8,745 nt of DNA from Sulfurimonas sp. (GCA_021157665.1 JAGGWE010000013.1:1-8745), one strand, 5' to 3'. Counted from the first letter of the stretch, positions 1 through 6,192 are shown. Notes: generated from the letters alone by a model not told the origin. A program made the numbers and translations.

Positions 1-517
1 AATTATACCTTTTATAATATACTCGCTTAATGCCATAGAGATAAATGAGAAAAACTTTCCTTTTATCTTGCCTATTTCAGTAGAAAAAATGGATACTATC
101 GTTGATATTAAACCAACAATAAATGAAATAGAAAATGAAAAATATGAAGAGGAGTATAAAGAAGTTAATCAAATAAAAGAACCTCTACGAGCCACAATTT
201 TAGATATAGGTTTTGAAGTTTCAAAATCTACTATTTTATCTAAAAGTTTAAAAAAGATAGACGAACTTGCCCAACTTCTTAAAGAAAATAAAAAGTATCA
301 ATTAGTTATTTATAGCTATACTGACAACTTAGGAAGTAATAATAAAATTCTTTCTAAAAATCGTGCAAATGCAATTTAAAAAGCCCTCACAAATCGTGGT
401 ATTAGAGAGTTAAGACTAACTGCAATAGGTATGGGTTCAAAAAATCCCCTTGTTGATAACGATACCCCAGAAAATCGTGCTATAAATCGTAGAATAGAGA
501 TTGATATTCTCAAATAA
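1..517 (+). pseudogene. OmpA-family C-terminal domain protein, 5'-partial, interrupted by an internal stop
   Basis: The reading frame is open from the left edge (frame of base 2), so the true start lies outside the window. It encodes a charged linker (ENEKYEEEYKEV) and then an OmpA/Pal/MotB-like peptidoglycan-binding domain. The domain is recognisable from DIGFEVSKSTI, ELAQLLKENKKYQLVIYSYTDNLGS and LSKNRANAI. A TAA at 377-379 stops translation there. The same frame then continues with KALTNRGIRELRLTAIGMGS and ends in PENRAINRRIEIDILK, TAA at 515-517, which is the rest of the domain. In this family the Asp of the TDN motif and the Arg of NRR contact peptidoglycan. The stop therefore removes the Arg-bearing half. 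A family member would have Gln, Lys or Val at the stop position, so one substitution (CAA or AAA to TAA) explains it. The usual GHTD is YTD here, perhaps early decay. A sequencing error or read-through cannot be excluded. Confidence 0.82.
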
Positions 518-520
518 CAG

Positions 521-1387
521 TTAAACTCTTTGCTTTAAAGCCTTATACATTTTTTGCATAAGAGGTGTTTTTACATATCCACTCAAACTCTCCAACTCCA
601 CTCTTTTATTATTTTGAAAGTCTAAGTGCATTGATGTTGATGAATCGTATGGAACTTTTGAAGCTGTTTGTAATGCTTTTTGAACCTCATCTTTAATCTC
701 TATACCTTGTGTCTGTGCAAACTCTGAAATCTCATTTAAAAGAGTCTCAACCTCATCTCTATGGTGTTCATAAACATAGCCTATAGATTTATCATAGTAT
801 GAAGTTGCAGTCGCAAAAGCAGAGATAAATATATACTTTTTCCAAATAGCAGTTTTTATATCTCGTGGGGTTTTATATCGTAAATTAGCTTTTTCAAAAA
901 TCTCTGATAAAGTTTGAGTTGCTTTTTCATCACCACCAAAAATAGCCGCAAAAACTTTACCTTTTTTTCTTATCACCCCACTCTCTTCTATATGAGAAAG
1001 GATATACATACAACCATCAAGAACGACAGAGTTTGAGAGTTCTCGCAGAGTATCCCCATTTGATACACCATTAGAAAAACTTAGCATGATAGTTTTTTCA
1101 TTCAGATGAGATTTAATATGCTCATATGAATTTTTCAAATCATAACTCTTTACACAAAACAGCACTACATCAAAATAACCCTCAAAAAAACCATCTAAAT
1201 TTTCTAACTCTCTAGCATCTAGTTTTGCACTCCAACAATCATTATCTTCTATGATTTTAATTCCATCTCTTTGGATGGTTTTAAGATGCTCACCTCGTCC
1301 AAAACCAATCACATCAAGCCCAGCTTTTACAAAAGAAGCAGCTATATAACCACCAACACCACCTAAACCTATTACTGCTATCCTCAT
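521..1387 (-). CDS. Ketopantoate reductase (PanE/ApbA) family protein
   Basis: A 288-residue cytosolic protein of the family that reduces 2-dehydropantoate to pantoate with NADPH in pantothenate/CoA synthesis. The N-terminal Rossmann fold shows GLGGVGG (7-13), FCVK with K80, and SFSNG with N106, all matching PanE landmarks. The C-terminal domain shows IWKK (181-184; K184 aligns with the catalytic Lys) and VELESLSGYV with E264 at the usual Glu position. Two positions that are Asn in E. coli PanE (N180, N184) are I188 and A192 here, and about ten residues normally found between GYV and TP are missing (GYVKTPLMQ, 270-278). Substrate is therefore uncertain; it may be a PanE-like paralogue acting on another 2-oxo acid. 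The ATG at 1387 has AAAAGG eight bases upstream. The gene diverges from the methyltransferase operon and converges on the OmpA-like pseudogene. Confidence 0.85.
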   Translation of the reverse strand: MRIAVIGLGGVGGYIAASFVKAGLDVIGFGRGEHLKTIQRDGIKIIEDNDCWSAKLDARELENLDGFFEGYFDVVLFCVKSYDLKNSYEHIKSHLNEKTIMLSFSNGVSNGDTLRELSNSVVLDGCMYILSHIEESGVIRKKGKVFAAIFGGDEKATQTLSEIFEKANLRYKTPRDIKTAIWKKYIFISAFATATSYYDKSIGYVYEHHRDEVETLLNEISEFAQTQGIEIKDEVQKALQTASKVPYDSSTSMHLDFQNNKRVELESLSGYVKTPLMQKMYKALKQRV

Positions 1388-1410
1388 ATCTGCAACCTTT
1401 TATTAGAAGT

Positions 1411-1420
1411 ATTATATAAT
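1411..1420. promoter_or_regulatory. Palindromic double -10 box between divergent genes
   Basis: ATTATATAAT is a perfect 10-bp palindrome. It carries TATAAT on the + strand (1415-1420) and TATAAT on the - strand (1416 down to 1411). Predicted starts are near 1427 (methyltransferase operon, about 15-nt leader with AAAGGAG) and near 1404 (reductase gene, about 17-nt leader with AAAAGG). No convincing -35 is visible on either side, which is usual for sigma70 promoters in Campylobacterota. The two promoters share bases and so should be mutually exclusive at any moment. Confidence 0.55.
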
Positions 1421-1441
1421 ACAAAAATTAAAAGGAGTCAT

Positions 1442-2017
1442 ATGCCACGCATCGATAGTGAAAAATTTTATACATCAGCAATAGAGATGCATGGTACAAC
1501 TGCAAAAGGTGTAAATTGGACATCAAAAGAGACTCAAGAGATTCGTTTTGATGTTATTCTTGATATGCTTCCAAAAAAGATAAATTCACTAGCTGATGCA
1601 GGATGTGGCTTTGGAGACTTTTATATATATTCACAAAAGAAAAAGAGAGAACCAAAAAAATATATCGGCATAGATTCCCTCATAGACATGTATTCCATCG
1701 CCTCAAATAACACAGCCCAAGAGATAATCATAGCCGACATCACAAAAGATAAAATCCCACATGCCGAGTATTATATTTGTAGTGGTGCGATGAATGTTCT
1801 TAATAGGTTTGAGACCTACCTTTTTATAAGAAACTGTTTCTCGGCATGTGGGAATGGTTTTATTTTCAATATTTTACATGGAAAAGAGGAAAGTGAAACC
1901 TACAACTACTTCTCCACATGCCAAATAAAAAAAATAGCTAAAGAGTTAAATGTTAAAAGAGTTGAGATTAGAGATGATTATATGGATGGTGATATTACAG
2001 TAGGATTTTTTAAATAA
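1442..2017 (+). CDS. Class I SAM-dependent methyltransferase, substrate unknown
   Basis: A 191-residue soluble protein with a class I methyltransferase core. Motif I, the SAM-binding glycine loop, is LADAGCGFGDF (50-60). An acidic residue ending strand 2 is seen in YIGID (74-78), followed by ADI (98-100) and the post-motif strand YICSGAMNVL (111-120). The protein is short and has no recognisable substrate domain, so the acceptor cannot be named. The ATG at 1442 follows AAAGGAG (1431-1437), the best ribosome site in the window. Its stop TAA (2015-2017) overlaps the asnB ATG by one base, so the two genes should be translationally coupled. The context (amide synthase plus small-molecule exporter) suggests modification of an amino-acid-like metabolite, but that is inference only. 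Three copies of the GGCATGTG motif lie inside it, two forming a perfect 14-bp inverted pair. Confidence 0.83.
   Translation: MPRIDSEKFYTSAIEMHGTTAKGVNWTSKETQEIRFDVILDMLPKKINSLADAGCGFGDFYIYSQKKKREPKKYIGIDSLIDMYSIASNNTAQEIIIADITKDKIPHAEYYICSGAMNVLNRFETYLFIRNCFSACGNGFIFNILHGKEESETYNYFSTCQIKKIAKELNVKRVEIRDDYMDGDITVGFFK
1755..1768 (-). repeat. GGCATGTG motif, copy 1
   Basis: On the - strand it reads CTCGGCATGTGGGA, identical over 14 bases to copy 2 in the opposite direction. In the methyltransferase frame it encodes part of IPHAE. Confidence 0.8.
1840..1853 (+). repeat. GGCATGTG motif, copy 2
   Basis: CTCGGCATGTGGGA on the + strand, an exact inverted partner of copy 1 with 71 bases between them. 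It encodes part of FSACGN, a different codon phase from copy 1. Confidence 0.8.
1912..1925 (-). repeat. GGCATGTG motif, copy 3
   Basis: On the - strand it reads TTTGGCATGTGGAG. In the methyltransferase frame it encodes STCQ, a third way of reading the motif. Confidence 0.75.
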
Positions 2018-3822
2018 TGTGTAGCATTTTCGGAATTATCGGTGAATATGATGAAAGCCAAGCAAAATATGCCTTAGCTAAACTTTCACATCGTGGACGA
2101 GATAACTGTGGGATAATCCAAGAGAAAAATCTTTTCTTTGCTCATCATAGACTAAGTATCCAAGATACTTCTCCACATGCCAACCAACCTTTTAAACATG
2201 AAAATATCTCACTCTCTTTTAATGGGGAAATTTATAATTTTAAAGAGTTACGAGTTACCTTGTCAAAAGAATTTGAGTTTAAAACAGATTCTGATAGTGA
2301 AGTTATCATCGCCTCTTACCTAAAATGGGGAGTTGATTTTGTAAATCATCTTCGTGGGATGTTTGCTATCGCCTTACTAGACAAGGACACACTTTATCTT
2401 TTTCGTGACAGACTTGGGAAAAAGCCTCTTTTTTATCTCGATGGAAAAAGTTTTGTATTTGCTTCTGAGATAAAAGCACTTACTCCATTTTTAACTAAAA
2501 CAAAGATGAATGAAGATGCTTTAATGAGTTACTTATCATTCTTAGCACCAACCCCACCTCATACTTTTTTTGATGGGATTAAGAAGTTGGCATGTGGGGA
2601 ATATTTGACTTTTAAAGATGGAAATGTGGAAGTTAAAAGATATTTTGACTTACTAGATACTAAACCAAACCTCATAACCTCAAAAGATGAGGCTATTTTT
2701 ACTTTAAAAAAACTTTTAGAAGAGTCTATCAACTTAAGATTAAATGCTGATGTACCTATGGCTTCACTTCTCTCTGGTGGGATTGACAGTGCGACTATAA
2801 ACGCACATGCCAAGAGGCAAGGTGTAAATCTTCAAACTTACACTATCGGCTACAATGGGTATTCAAAATATGATGAGAGAGAAAATGCAAGAGAGAGTGC
2901 TAAAATATTGGGACTTAAAAATAAAGAGATAATCATAAATCAAAATGATTTCTTAGAAGCGAGTGATAAAGTTCTTGATACCTTAGATGAACCACTTAAC
3001 GACCCTGCTTCTATTCCTCTTTATCTACTCTTTGAAAATATAGCAAAAGATGGCTACAAAGTTGTGTTAAGTGGTGAGGGAAGTGATGAACTTTTTTTAG
3101 GTTATCGTCAATACTTTGAATATTTAGATATACAAGAGGCATCAAAATTAAAACACAAAAACTGGTTAAAAAATTACTTCAAAGCTAATTACTCTCAAAA
3201 CAGAGAGTGGGAACACTACAAACGGATTTTTAACGACACCCTACTCTTTCGTACTTCTGGGGAAAACTTTACAGATTTACAAAAAAACAACTTGATGAAA
3301 AGAAATGTAAAAGACAATCAAGCACTAAAATATCTAAAACCATATCGAGATAGATTTGAAAACTCTCGGCATGTGGATGAATCTATTTGGTATAGCTATA
3401 TTGATTTAAACCTTTTTCAAGCTGAACACTTTTTAACTAAACTTGATCGTGTAAGTATGGCTCATACTATTGAATCTCGTACACCTTTTTTAGACCATAA
3501 ATTAGCATGTGGGATTTTTTCTATCGCTCCACGATTAAGATATGAAGATGGAGTTACAAAGTCACTTTTAAAGCAGATTATTAAGCCTTATTTGGGTGAA
3601 AAAATCATAAACAGAAAGAAAAAAGGTTTCTCAAATCCTTACATGGAGTATCTTATAAGTGGGGATAAACTCTCACTTATAAAAGAGGTAAATTCTCAAA
3701 CTGGAATGTTTAAAACTAAAGAGTTAAATGAGTATATCTCATCAGCTTCTCAGGGTGGATTTAAACAGCATATTTGGGGATTGTATGTACTCTCAGTTTG
3801 GACAAAAAAACATTTACTTTGA
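2017..3822 (+). CDS. asnB: Asparagine synthase, glutamine-hydrolysing
   Basis: A 601-residue cytosolic enzyme expected to convert aspartate, glutamine and ATP to asparagine, glutamate, AMP and PPi. The class II glutaminase domain begins with Cys2, the nucleophile exposed after Met removal (MCSIFGIIG). It continues with HRGRDNCG (25-32), HHRLSI (43-48) and FNGEIYN (68-74). The synthetase domain has the ATP-binding PP-loop SGGIDS (253-258), DEPLNDPASIP (324-334), SGEGSDELF (352-360), DRVSMAHTIESRTPFLDH (477-494) and RKKKGFSNP (533-541). Length suits the roughly 600-residue AsnB/AsnO group. The usual HRGPD reads HRGRD here. The start is fixed by Cys2 and by the one-base TAATG overlap with the methyltransferase; AGGA at 2002-2005 is a distant ribosome site. 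The stop overlaps the exporter start. Five GGCATGTG motifs lie inside. An asparagine-synthase-like amidase-ligase acting on another carboxylate is possible. Confidence 0.93.
   Translation: MCSIFGIIGEYDESQAKYALAKLSHRGRDNCGIIQEKNLFFAHHRLSIQDTSPHANQPFKHENISLSFNGEIYNFKELRVTLSKEFEFKTDSDSEVIIASYLKWGVDFVNHLRGMFAIALLDKDTLYLFRDRLGKKPLFYLDGKSFVFASEIKALTPFLTKTKMNEDALMSYLSFLAPTPPHTFFDGIKKLACGEYLTFKDGNVEVKRYFDLLDTKPNLITSKDEAIFTLKKLLEESINLRLNADVPMASLLSGGIDSATINAHAKRQGVNLQTYTIGYNGYSKYDERENARESAKILGLKNKEIIINQNDFLEASDKVLDTLDEPLNDPASIPLYLLFENIAKDGYKVVLSGEGSDELFLGYRQYFEYLDIQEASKLKHKNWLKNYFKANYSQNREWEHYKRIFNDTLLFRTSGENFTDLQKNNLMKRNVKDNQALKYLKPYRDRFENSRHVDESIWYSYIDLNLFQAEHFLTKLDRVSMAHTIESRTPFLDHKLACGIFSIAPRLRYEDGVTKSLLKQIIKPYLGEKIINRKKKGFSNPYMEYLISGDKLSLIKEVNSQTGMFKTKELNEYISSASQGGFKQHIWGLYVLSVWTKKHLL
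2171..2184 (-). repeat. GGCATGTG motif, copy 4
   Basis: On the - strand it reads GTTGGCATGTGGAG. It encodes SPHAN in the glutaminase domain of AsnB. Confidence 0.75.
2586..2599 (+). repeat. GGCATGTG motif, copy 5
   Basis: GTTGGCATGTGGGG. It encodes LACGE (191-195) where AsnB proteins usually carry a PG-type sequence (as in LPPGHYL), so the motif appears to have altered a semi-conserved turn. Confidence 0.75.
2801..2814 (-). repeat. GGCATGTG motif, copy 6
   Basis: On the - strand it reads CTTGGCATGTGCGT, matching copy 9 over 13 bases in the opposite direction. It encodes NAHAK just after the AsnB PP-loop. Confidence 0.75.
3365..3378 (+). repeat. GGCATGTG motif, copy 7
   Basis: CTCGGCATGTGGAT. 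It encodes SRHVD in AsnB, a codon phase (CAT GTG) not used by the other copies. Confidence 0.75.
3501..3514 (+). repeat. GGCATGTG motif, copy 8 (one mismatch)
   Basis: ATTAGCATGTGGGA; the first G of the core is A. It encodes LACGI in AsnB just after the conserved PFLDH motif. Confidence 0.65.
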
Positions 3823-4688
3823 TGAAAAATAGCTATTTTACATATCTTCTAATCTTAGCAATGTTCCTTTGGGGTGGTGGTTGGACAGCCTTAAAAATAC
3901 TTACAGTTGAATTACCTATGGAAACAATAGTTTTTTGGAGATTTTTTATTATGAGCATATCTTTTTTACCAATTTTATATTTTTTAAAAGTACCCCTAGA
4001 ACTAAACAAATCAAACCTAAAATATATTCTTGGAAGTTCAATTTTAAACATAGCCTTTATGGTTTCATCTTTTTTTGGAATAAAATACGGACAAGCAGGT
4101 TCTGGTGGAGTTATCATTACAACACTAAGTCCTGTTATGACATTCTTACTTGTTGCATTTATCTTTAAAAGAAGGCTTCAAAATCTTCAATATTTTGGAT
4201 TGAGCATAGGGGTAATTGCTGGTGTAATCATGCTTCAACTAAACGATTTGTCTTTGTTTTTAAATGGCTCAAACGGCTACTTCTTGGCATGTGCGATTAT
4301 CTGGGCTGGAGTTACTCTACTCTCTCAACATTCTCAAAAACATATTCATCCCATTCATTATAGTTTTGTAATCTCCCTTATCGCAACAGTTATGACTTTT
4401 ATCTACTCTTTTGATTCTGATTTATTAATCGTGTTTGAGCAAGACTTAAAATTTTGGATAGCCTTAATATATCTAGCAGTATTTGGACAAACCATCGCAA
4501 CAACAATCTTTTTCATGGCAAGTGGTAAACTAGGAAGTGAGAAGACAAGTTCTTTTATGTTTTTAGTTCCCCTTTTTGCTCTTTTAAGTGCTTACTTGAT
4601 TTTAGATGAAGCTATTGAGTTACATATTTTAGTTGGTGGTTCTATTAGTATTATTTCAGTTTACTTTATAAATAAAAGAAAAAAATGA
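3822..4688 (+). CDS. EamA/DMT-family transporter (probable metabolite exporter)
   Basis: A 288-residue inner-membrane protein of the drug/metabolite transporter superfamily, with about ten hydrophobic segments in two EamA repeats (about 1-140 and 150-285). Family features include LWGGGW near the N-terminus (16-21), FWRF (38-41), a Gly-rich stretch YGQAGSGGVI (89-98), and the typical second-repeat end LVPLFALLSAYLILDE (248-263) followed by a Gly-rich last helix. It ends in the basic tail NKRKK. The ATG at 3822 is chosen because it overlaps the asnB stop as TGATG and gives a normal-length protein; an in-frame TTG at 3774 would add 16 residues inside asnB. No ribosome site is visible, so translation probably depends on re-initiation by ribosomes finishing asnB. 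Substrate is unknown; by context it may be an amino acid or a methylated or amidated derivative. Confidence 0.88.
   Translation: MKNSYFTYLLILAMFLWGGGWTALKILTVELPMETIVFWRFFIMSISFLPILYFLKVPLELNKSNLKYILGSSILNIAFMVSSFFGIKYGQAGSGGVIITTLSPVMTFLLVAFIFKRRLQNLQYFGLSIGVIAGVIMLQLNDLSLFLNGSNGYFLACAIIWAGVTLLSQHSQKHIHPIHYSFVISLIATVMTFIYSFDSDLLIVFEQDLKFWIALIYLAVFGQTIATTIFFMASGKLGSEKTSSFMFLVPLFALLSAYLILDEAIELHILVGGSISIISVYFINKRKK
4283..4296 (+). repeat. GGCATGTG motif, copy 9
   Basis: CTTGGCATGTGCGA. Its first 13 bases are the exact inverse of copy 6. It encodes LACAI at the start of the second EamA repeat. Confidence 0.75.
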
Positions 4689-4691
4689 CGA

Positions 4692-4719
4692 TAAAACTAA
4701 CTAGCTTAATATAGTTTTA
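4692..4719. repeat. AT-rich inverted repeat after the exporter gene
   Basis: TAAAACTA (4692-4699) and TAGTTTTA (4712-4719) form a perfect 8-bp dyad around 12 bases. It begins three bases after the exporter stop (TGA, 4686-4688). The stem has only one G-C pair and no T-run follows, so it would be a poor terminator. It could be a weak transcript end or an operator for the downstream flavoprotein gene. The remainder of the 88-bp gap is AT-rich; TAATAT at 4733-4738 is a possible -10. Confidence 0.3.
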
Positions 4720-4776
4720 ACATCATTTATTGTAATATTTCTTATTATTTAAACTTATTATTAGAGGATTTATTAT

Positions 4777-5988
4777 ATGAAGAAAGTACTTATTCTTGGT
4801 GGTGGATTTGCAGGTGTTGAAGCTGCAATATTTTTAAAAAAAGAGGATTATCATATTACGCTAGTAAGTGATAGAGATTATTTTTATATCTATCCTACAT
4901 CAATTTGGGTACCAACTAGAGAGAGTGAATTTAGTGATGTTTGTGTAGATTTAAAAGAGTTACAAAAGGCTCATGGATTTAACCTGATTTTAGATGGAGT
5001 TACAAAAATCTCTGCAAAAGAGGGACAGGTAACACTTAAAAGTGGAACTATTTTAGATGAATATGACCATCTTATCATCGCTATGGGTGCATCAAAAATG
5101 AAACATAAAGGGATAGAAAACACTCTCTCTATTTGTGGAGCACCAGAACAATCTCTTCTTCTTCGTGATAAAGTTGATGAAATAGTTGCAAAAGGAAGTG
5201 GTAAAATCTGCTTTGGTTTTGGTGGAAATCCAAAAGATTCTTCTGCTGTTCGTGGTGGACCAGGCTTTGAGTTACTTTTTAATGTCCATAACCTACTTAA
5301 GAAAAAAGGTATTAGAAAAAACTATGAACTAACATTTTTTGCACCAATGGCTGAACCAGGAAAAAGAATGGGTCCAAAAGCTTTAAAAATGATGGATACT
5401 TTCTTTGGAATGCTTGACATAAATCAACATTTTGGAAAAAAGATAAAAGCCTTTGAAGAGGATGGAATTATTTTTGAAGATGACTCAAAATTAGAGTCTG
5501 ACTTTACGATGTTTATTGCTGCTGGTGATGGACATGATGTTATCAAAAACTCTGATTTACCATTAAATGAAGCTGGATTTATAAAAATCGATGACCATTG
5601 TGCTGTTGAATTTTCACATATGGACACTTTTTGTGATGGCGAGGATATGAACAGACCTCATAATATTTATGCTATTGGAGATACTGCTGCATTAGAGGGT
5701 TACGAGTGGAGAGCAAAACAGGGTCACATAGCAGAAGTTATGGCTAGAAATGTCGCTCACAATATAGTGGAAAAAGACAATGGTGGAATATCATTTAAAG
5801 GTTATCATGAACATATAAATATTTTATGTGTTATGGATAGTGGAAATGGTGCTTCTTTTGTTTATAGAGATGATAAAAAAGCTTTTATGATTCCGATGCC
5901 TATTTTTGGTCACTGGCTTAAAAAAGGATGGGGTATTTATTGTCGTTACTCAAAACTTGGAAAAATCCCAAGAATACCAGGAATGTAA
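4777..5988 (+). CDS. FAD-dependent oxidoreductase, sulfide:quinone reductase-like
   Basis: A 403-residue flavoprotein of the SQR/FCSD/NDH-2 superfamily. It has the FAD dinucleotide loop LILGGGFAG (5-13), the LIIAMGAS segment (99-106) and the second FAD contact YAIGDTAA (298-305). The C-terminal basic amphipathic stretch (about 370-403, including FGHWLKKGWGIY) fits membrane attachment. No second GxGxxG for NAD(P)H is clear, favouring SQR over NDH-2. By alignment from memory, C120 (SICGAPEQ) and C351 (ILCVMDSG) match two SQR cysteines. The third, in the segment SSAVRGGPGFE (155-165), where SQRs read like SCFGPAYE, is missing. Sulfide oxidation to the quinone pool is thus plausible but not secure. 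The ATG has AGAGGA (4763-4768) eight bases upstream. The gene stands alone behind an 88-bp gap and contains no GGCATGTG motif. Confidence 0.8.
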   Translation: MKKVLILGGGFAGVEAAIFLKKEDYHITLVSDRDYFYIYPTSIWVPTRESEFSDVCVDLKELQKAHGFNLILDGVTKISAKEGQVTLKSGTILDEYDHLIIAMGASKMKHKGIENTLSICGAPEQSLLLRDKVDEIVAKGSGKICFGFGGNPKDSSAVRGGPGFELLFNVHNLLKKKGIRKNYELTFFAPMAEPGKRMGPKALKMMDTFFGMLDINQHFGKKIKAFEEDGIIFEDDSKLESDFTMFIAAGDGHDVIKNSDLPLNEAGFIKIDDHCAVEFSHMDTFCDGEDMNRPHNIYAIGDTAALEGYEWRAKQGHIAEVMARNVAHNIVEKDNGGISFKGYHEHINILCVMDSGNGASFVYRDDKKAFMIPMPIFGHWLKKGWGIYCRYSKLGKIPRIPGM

Positions 5989-6003
5989 TTTTTAAAATAC
6001 TTT

Positions 6004-6035
6004 TTGACTAGAACCAAGTTGTATTAAACTATAAT
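6004..6035 (+). promoter_or_regulatory. Promoter-like element with a dyad over the -10
   Basis: TTGACT (6004-6009) and a perfect TATAAT (6030-6035) are separated by 20 bases, longer than the usual 17. The -10 is covered by an inverted repeat, GTATTA (6021-6026) and TAATAC (6032-6037). Transcription would run toward 6042 and beyond, into the remnant at 6088-6192. A further small hairpin, AACTTT/AAAGTT (6054-6069), lies in the presumed leader. No intact gene is driven by it. Confidence 0.4.
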
Positions 6036-6087
6036 ACCCCAAGAAAATCAGACAACTTTTCATAAAGTTTAATTCTCAAAAGAGTAA

Positions 6088-6192
6088 AAATTTAAAGAGG
6101 CAGAAGATGCTTCTAACTCTTTGTTTAATCTTATGGATAAACTAGCAGCTGAGTTATGTGAAAGTATTGATATGAGAGAAGTTTTAGCTTAA
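6088..6192 (+). pseudogene. Possible 3' remnant of a lost gene
   Basis: Between stops at 6085-6087 and 6190-6192 one frame reads KFKEAEDASNSLFNLMDK, LAAELCESIDM and REVLA. This is a compositionally normal, acidic amphipathic-helix sequence that looks like the end of a real protein. It has no good start: the only in-frame candidates are TTG at 6121 and ATG at 6133, both without a ribosome site. A good site, AAAGAGG (6094-6100), is spaced six bases from an ATG at 6107 in another frame, which gives only 12 codons (MLLTLCLILWIN). The tail overlaps the end of the opposite-strand CNNM gene by nine bases. I do not recognise the family. Confidence 0.4.

Noticed and set aside
2559..2813. Open frame antisense to asnB
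   Set aside because: It lies wholly opposite the strongly conserved AsnB sequence, has no ribosome site, and its translation is Ser/Lys-rich shadow sequence.
3774..3821. TTG start 16 codons upstream for the exporter
   Set aside because: It would overlap asnB by 49 bases and add residues not expected in EamA proteins; the TGATG-coupled ATG at 3822 gives a normal N-terminus.
3833..4168. Overlapping frames on both strands inside the exporter gene
   Set aside because: The EamA membrane protein explains this DNA; the alternatives are shadows without ribosome sites.
1755..4296. CRISPR array or tandem repeat
   Set aside because: The copies are irregularly spaced, in both orientations, inside genes, and lack unique spacers of constant length.
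5424..5627. Open frame antisense to the flavoprotein gene
   Set aside because: It is opposite the conserved flavoprotein frame and has no start signals.
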